NCBI RefSeq assembly: GCF_014931275.1 | Contig: NZ_CP063110.1 | Span: 976,001 to 1,040,000, forward strand | DNA length: 64,000 nt | Origin: Haemophilus parainfluenzae | Lineage (GTDB): Bacteria > Pseudomonadota > Gammaproteobacteria > Enterobacterales > Pasteurellaceae | Reading direction: 5' to 3' | Shown: one piece after another, positions 60,485-64,000 of the stretch | How positions within the stretch are numbered: position 1 is the first letter of the stretch | Layout of the letters: each line of letters starts with the position of its first letter | The notes under the pieces: generated by a model | Database searches by the model: none | What the model was told of the DNA's origin: nothing | The model's input: the letters and a program-made list of their open reading frames with translations, nothing else | Program-made: the position numbers and the translations under genes

Positions 60485-61465
60485 CTATGGGTTTATCTCT
60501 TTGCTTTCACGCAGTTTTTTCAGAATTGTTTTCATTTTTTCATCTAGTTGTGCATTGAAACGTAATGTTTCGCCCGTTTTAGGGTGTTCAAATCGAATAG
60601 AAAATGCATGTAAAAACAAACGATTGAGTCCGAGATCTTGCATATATTTATCGAATTCTTTATCACCGTATTTATCATCCAGCGCGATTGGGTGACCTGC
60701 ATATTGAGTATGAACTCGGATCTGATGGGTTCTTCCTGTTACAGGCGATGCTTTTACTAAGGTCGCATTTTGATAGCGTTCTTCAATGGCAAATCGCGTT
60801 TCTGAAGGTTTACCTTGCTCACTGACTTTAACGATGCGTTCGCCACTGGCCAATTCATTTTTTAATAAAGGGGCTTGCACAACTTTCACATGAGATTGCC
60901 ATTGCCCACGCACGAGTGCGAGATAATCTTTTTGTACCGTTTTAACACGAAGTTGTTCGTGTAAGTTGCGTAAGGCAGAGCGTTTCTTCGCTACTAATAA
61001 GATACCTGATGTATCTCTGTCTAAACGATGAACCAATTCCAAAAAACGGGCTTCAGGACGTAATGCACGCAAGGCTTCAATCACACCAAAATTCAAGCCG
61101 CTCCCGCCATGAACCGCAATGCCAGAAGGTTTGTTCAATACTAATAAACAATCATCTTCAAAAATAATATGGCTTTCAAGGGAGGCGACTTTATTCAAGT
61201 TTTTAGAAATCGGCGCGGTATTTTTTTCAGAAACACGAACTGGCGGCACACGCACCACATCACCATTTTGCAATTTATATTCAGGTTTGATTCGCCCTTT
61301 GTTCACACGTACTTCACCTTTACGCAGAATGCGATAAATCAAACTTTTTGGCACACCTTTTAATTTTGCCAATAAATAATTATCAATGCGTTGTCCTGCT
61401 TCATCCTCAGAAATCGTGAGCATTTTGACGGATTGATTGATGATTTTTTCTTGTTTTTCAGTCAT
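60485..61465 (-). CDS. rluC: 23S rRNA pseudouridine synthase RluC
   Basis: 326 residues. N-terminal S4 RNA-binding domain (QRIDNYLLAKLKGVPKSLIYRILRKGEVRVNK) and the catalytic Asp in VHRLDRDTSG near residue 145. It modifies U955, U2504 and U2580 in E. coli 23S rRNA. It is divergent from rne, with a 427-base gap that holds the rne leader. Confidence 0.96.
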   Translation of the reverse strand: MTEKQEKIINQSVKMLTISEDEAGQRIDNYLLAKLKGVPKSLIYRILRKGEVRVNKGRIKPEYKLQNGDVVRVPPVRVSEKNTAPISKNLNKVASLESHIIFEDDCLLVLNKPSGIAVHGGSGLNFGVIEALRALRPEARFLELVHRLDRDTSGILLVAKKRSALRNLHEQLRVKTVQKDYLALVRGQWQSHVKVVQAPLLKNELASGERIVKVSEQGKPSETRFAIEERYQNATLVKASPVTGRTHQIRVHTQYAGHPIALDDKYGDKEFDKYMQDLGLNRLFLHAFSIRFEHPKTGETLRFNAQLDEKMKTILKKLRESKEINP

Positions 61466-61533
61466 TGAATCTGTCCTTTAAAAATTGGGCTGAATCATAT
61501 CACAATATCCCTGGTGATAATAGCAAGAATGCC

Positions 61534-61562
61534 TTGCTAATTTAGCCCTGAATGTGGATAAT
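61534..61562 (+). promoter_or_regulatory. Candidate rne promoter
   Basis: TTGCTA (61534-61539), 17-base spacer, GATAAT (61557-61562). The start would be near 61569, leaving a leader of about 324 bases. Confidence 0.6.
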
Positions 61563-61711
61563 AGAGCGTCTTTCTGCGCCTAAAATTTGGCATTTAGAAA
61601 GCGATTTTGTATGTTGGTCAAAACTCAATGCGGCGAATGGCATAAGACATTGATAATCAACATATTTTTCTTGAAGGTTAACGCTTCCTTGCAATGCGTA
61701 ATTAACACACC

Positions 61712-61795
61712 GCATTGTTTTACGAAAATTGTCTTAGATAACAATTGAGTATGCTATCAATGCACCCAGCAACACACAGTCGTGAGATTGACTGT
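61712..61795 (+). ncRNA. Putative rne5-type autoregulatory leader element
   Basis: The paired segments described for the rne leader form two adjacent stem-loops. In E. coli a stem-loop of the rne leader binds RNase E and controls its own mRNA decay, and this element was reported to be conserved in Haemophilus. The pairing here was found by eye; its match to the conserved primary motif was not verified. Confidence 0.55.
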
Positions 61796-61892
61796 TCGCG
61801 AGAAACACGAGGTCGATGGCTAAGGTCAGTAAATCTGTAAAGTGCGGTTAATTTTCAAGGTATTTTAGATAATTCAAAACGAGAAATTGACA

Positions 61893-64000
61893 ATGAAAAG
61901 AATGTTAATCAATGCGACTCAAAAAGAAGAGTTGCGCGTTGCGTTGGTCGATGGCCAGCGTTTATTCGACTTAGATATTGAAAGTCCGGGTCATGAACAG
62001 AAAAAAGCGAATATTTACAAAGGGAAAATCACTCGCGTAGAGCCGAGTTTAGAAGCAGCCTTTGTAGATTATGGTGCAGAGCGCCATGGCTTCCTTCCTT
62101 TAAAAGAAATTGCCCGCGAATATTTCCCTACTGATTATGTGTTCCAAGGTCGTCCAAATATCCGTGATATTTTGACTGAAGGCCAAGAAGTGATCGTTCA
62201 GGTGAACAAAGAAGAACGCGGCAATAAAGGCGCAGCCTTAACCACTTTTGTTTCCCTTGCCGGTAGTTATTTGGTGATTATGCCAAACAATCCACGTGCA
62301 GGTGGTATCTCTCGCCGTATTGAAGGCGATGAACGTATCGAATTAAAAGAAGCATTGAGTTCTTTAGATGTACCGGAAGGCGTTGGTCTTATCGTACGTA
62401 CAGCGGGTGTGGGTAAATCACCAGAAGAATTACAATGGGACTTGAAAGTACTTTTACATCATTGGGAAGCGATCAAACAAGCTTCACAAAGCCGTCCTGC
62501 GCCATTCTTAATTCACCAAGAAAGTGATGTGATCGTTCGTGCGATCCGTGATTACTTGCGTCGTGATATCGGTGAGATTTTAATTGATAGCCCGAAAGTA
62601 TTTGAAAAAGCGAAAGCACACATCAAACTTGTACGTCCAGATTTCATCAATCGTGTGAAATTATATCAAGGTGAAGTGCCGCTATTTAGCCACTATCAAA
62701 TTGAGTCACAAATTGAATCAGCCTTCCAACGTGAAGTGCGTTTACCTTCTGGCGGTTCAATTGTCATTGATGTGACAGAAGCGTTAACAGCGATCGATAT
62801 CAACTCGGCGCGTTCAACACGTGGTGGTGATATTGAGGAAACCGCATTAAATACCAACCTTGAAGCGGCAGATGAAATTGCTCGTCAATTACGTTTACGT
62901 GACTTAGGTGGCTTAGTGGTTATCGACTTCATTGATATGACACCTGTTCGTCACCAACGTGAAGTAGAAAACCGTATCCGTGATGCGGTACGTCAAGACC
63001 GTGCGCGAATTCAAATTAGCCGTATTTCTCGCTTCGGCTTATTGGAAATGTCACGTCAGCGTTTAAGCCCATCATTAGGTGAGTCTTCTCACCATGTTTG
63101 CCCACGCTGTCAAGGTACGGGTAAAGTGCGTGATAACGAAAGTTTATCACTTTCTATCTTACGTTTAATCGAAGAAGAAGCGTTAAAAGAAAATACCAAA
63201 CAAGTGCACACCATCGTGCCTGTACAAATTGCGTCTTACTTACTTAACGAAAAACGTAAAGCTGTTCATAGTATCGAAAAACGCCATGATGTTGATATTA
63301 TCGTGGTACCAAATGAAGCAATGGAAACGCCACATTTCAGCGTATTCCGTGTTCGTGAAGGCGAAGAGCTAAATGAATTAAGCTATAACTTAACGAAATT
63401 CCATGATGCACAAGACGATACATTTGTACCAGAAGAGTCTCTTGTTTCTCGCAATATCGAAACGGCAGCAGTGACCTCTGAGCAAGTGATGGAAAGTGCA
63501 GCAGTATCTCTATCGATTCCAACGGCTGCACCAGCACCAGTTGAGCGTAAATCAGAAGAACCGTCATTGTTTGCAAAAATTGTTGCCGCAATTAAAGGTT
63601 TATTTGCTTCTGAACCAAAAGAAGAGAAAAACCAAAACAACCGCAACAATCGTAACAACAACCGTAATAATCGTCGTAATCAAGATCGTCGTAATAATCG
63701 CCGTTCTCGCAATAACGAAAACAACGATAATGCGAAAAATACAGACGAAGAAAATGCGCGTCCAACTCGCGAGCGTGTAAATAATCGTCGCAATCGTCGT
63801 AACGCGAATGAAGAAGTGACATCTGAAAGTGCGGTTAATTTTGCTAATGTTTCTGATGATAATCGTCAAGAAGAAAAAGCAGAGAAACCGGTAGCAGAGC
63901 GTCGTCAACGTCGTGATTTACGTAAACGCGTTCGTATTGATGACAATGCAACTGATGTAAACGAGAATGTTATTGAAGCGGTTGAAGTACCCGTTGTTGA
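61893..64000 (+). CDS. rne: Ribonuclease E, N-terminal 702 residues (partial, runs off the window)
   Basis: The frame from ATG 61893 is open to the edge. Catalytic half (to about 500): S1 domain ([19 protein letters not shown]), the metal-site Asp in VIDFIDMTP, the DINSAR motif, and the zinc-link CPRCQGTG near residue 407. From about residue 585 the sequence becomes Asn/Arg-rich (many NNR repeats), an RNA-binding part of the degradosome scaffold. It cuts A/U-rich single-stranded RNA and matures rRNA and tRNA. Uptake signal at 63827-63835. Confidence 0.97.
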   Translation, partial: MKRMLINATQKEELRVALVDGQRLFDLDIESPGHEQKKANIYKGKITRVEPSLEAAFVDYGAERHGFLPLKEIAREYFPTDYVFQGRPNIRDILTEGQEVIVQVNKEERGNKGAALTTFVSLAGSYLVIMPNNPRAGGISRRIEGDERIELKEALSSLDVPEGVGLIVRTAGVGKSPEELQWDLKVLLHHWEAIKQASQSRPAPFLIHQESDVIVRAIRDYLRRDIGEILIDSPKVFEKAKAHIKLVRPDFINRVKLYQGEVPLFSHYQIESQIESAFQREVRLPSGGSIVIDVTEALTAIDINSARSTRGGDIEETALNTNLEAADEIARQLRLRDLGGLVVIDFIDMTPVRHQREVENRIRDAVRQDRARIQISRISRFGLLEMSRQRLSPSLGESSHHVCPRCQGTGKVRDNESLSLSILRLIEEEALKENTKQVHTIVPVQIASYLLNEKRKAVHSIEKRHDVDIIVVPNEAMETPHFSVFRVREGEELNELSYNLTKFHDAQDDTFVPEESLVSRNIETAAVTSEQVMESAAVSLSIPTAAPAPVERKSEEPSLFAKIVAAIKGLFASEPKEEKNQNNRNNRNNNRNNRRNQDRRNNRRSRNNENNDNAKNTDEENARPTRERVNNRRNRRNANEEVTSESAVNFANVSDDNRQEEKAEKPVAERRQRRDLRKRVRIDDNATDVNENVIEAVEVPVV

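Larger units (their letters stand above)
61466..61892 (+). other. 427-base intergenic region with long structured rne leader
   Basis: Besides the promoters of rluC (minus) and rne (plus), the region has a long rne 5' leader of about 320 bases with paired elements: GCATTG (61712-61717) with CAATGC (61758-61763) enclosing AATTGT/ACAATT (61727-61746), and ACAGTC (61776-61781) with GACTGT (61790-61795). An uptake signal is at 61840-61848. No coding capacity is seen. Confidence 0.75.

Overview
The window is a stretch of core chromosome from a Pasteurellaceae bacterium, very probably Haemophilus and most like H. parainfluenzae. The main evidence is the 9-base DNA uptake signal AAGTGCGGT (or its complement ACCGCACTT). 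I counted about 42 perfect copies, roughly one per 1.5 kb, in both orientations. Other support is low G+C, protein sequences very close to H. influenzae, and H. influenzae-like gene blocks such as slt-trpR-mtgA with yciI-yciA-yciB, accA-znuBC-mepM-tyrR-hflX-hfq-rluC-rne, and bamE-yejK-yejL-yejM.

Layout. 1-9711: envelope biogenesis, uppS(end)-cdsA-rseP-bamA-skp-lpxD, then fabZ-lpxA-lpxB-rnhB, making phospholipid precursors, lipid A and the outer membrane protein assembly machine. 9747-12813: an SLC13-type transporter and an orphan TbpB-like surface lipoprotein with tandem repeats. 12897-16497: aspA and the groES-groEL chaperonin operon. 16609-23186: ygfB, pepP, uspA, alaS, csrA, galU. 23299-27366: aquaporin, metJ and a copper-efflux module (cueR divergent from copZ-copA). 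27404-33169: CpxAR two-component system beside bamE, then yejK and yejL-yejM. 33361-36696: an orphan amidohydrolase, four identical tRNA-Val genes, gltX and tRNA-Ala. 36752-42234: mtgA, trpR, slt, yciI, yciA, yciB and a YciC-like membrane protein. 42346-50642: purMN, a YfcZ-family protein, fadL, ogt, mutH, tilS, pdxY, accA. 50730-53973: zinc importer genes znuB-znuC divergent from the murein hydrolase mepM. 54108-57688: a four-gene iron-siderophore ABC importer. 57809-64000: tyrR (short form), hflX, hfq, rluC and the start of rne, which runs off the window.

Most genes are housekeeping; I found no insertion sequence, prophage, CRISPR array or defence island, and no clearly new multi-gene system. 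The most informative content is regulatory. Sites readable from the bases include a sigma32 promoter before groES, a CueR-type 19-bp-spacer promoter before copZ, a PurR box before purM, a FadR-like box before fadL, a perfect TyrR box before tyrR, an FNR/CRP-like site 41.5 bp before the inferred aspA start, a sigmaE-like promoter before skp, a structured rne leader, and a TrpR-like palindrome at slt/trpR. An unassigned 21-bp palindrome lies between znuC and mepM. Several transcription terminators are built from inverted pairs of uptake signals.
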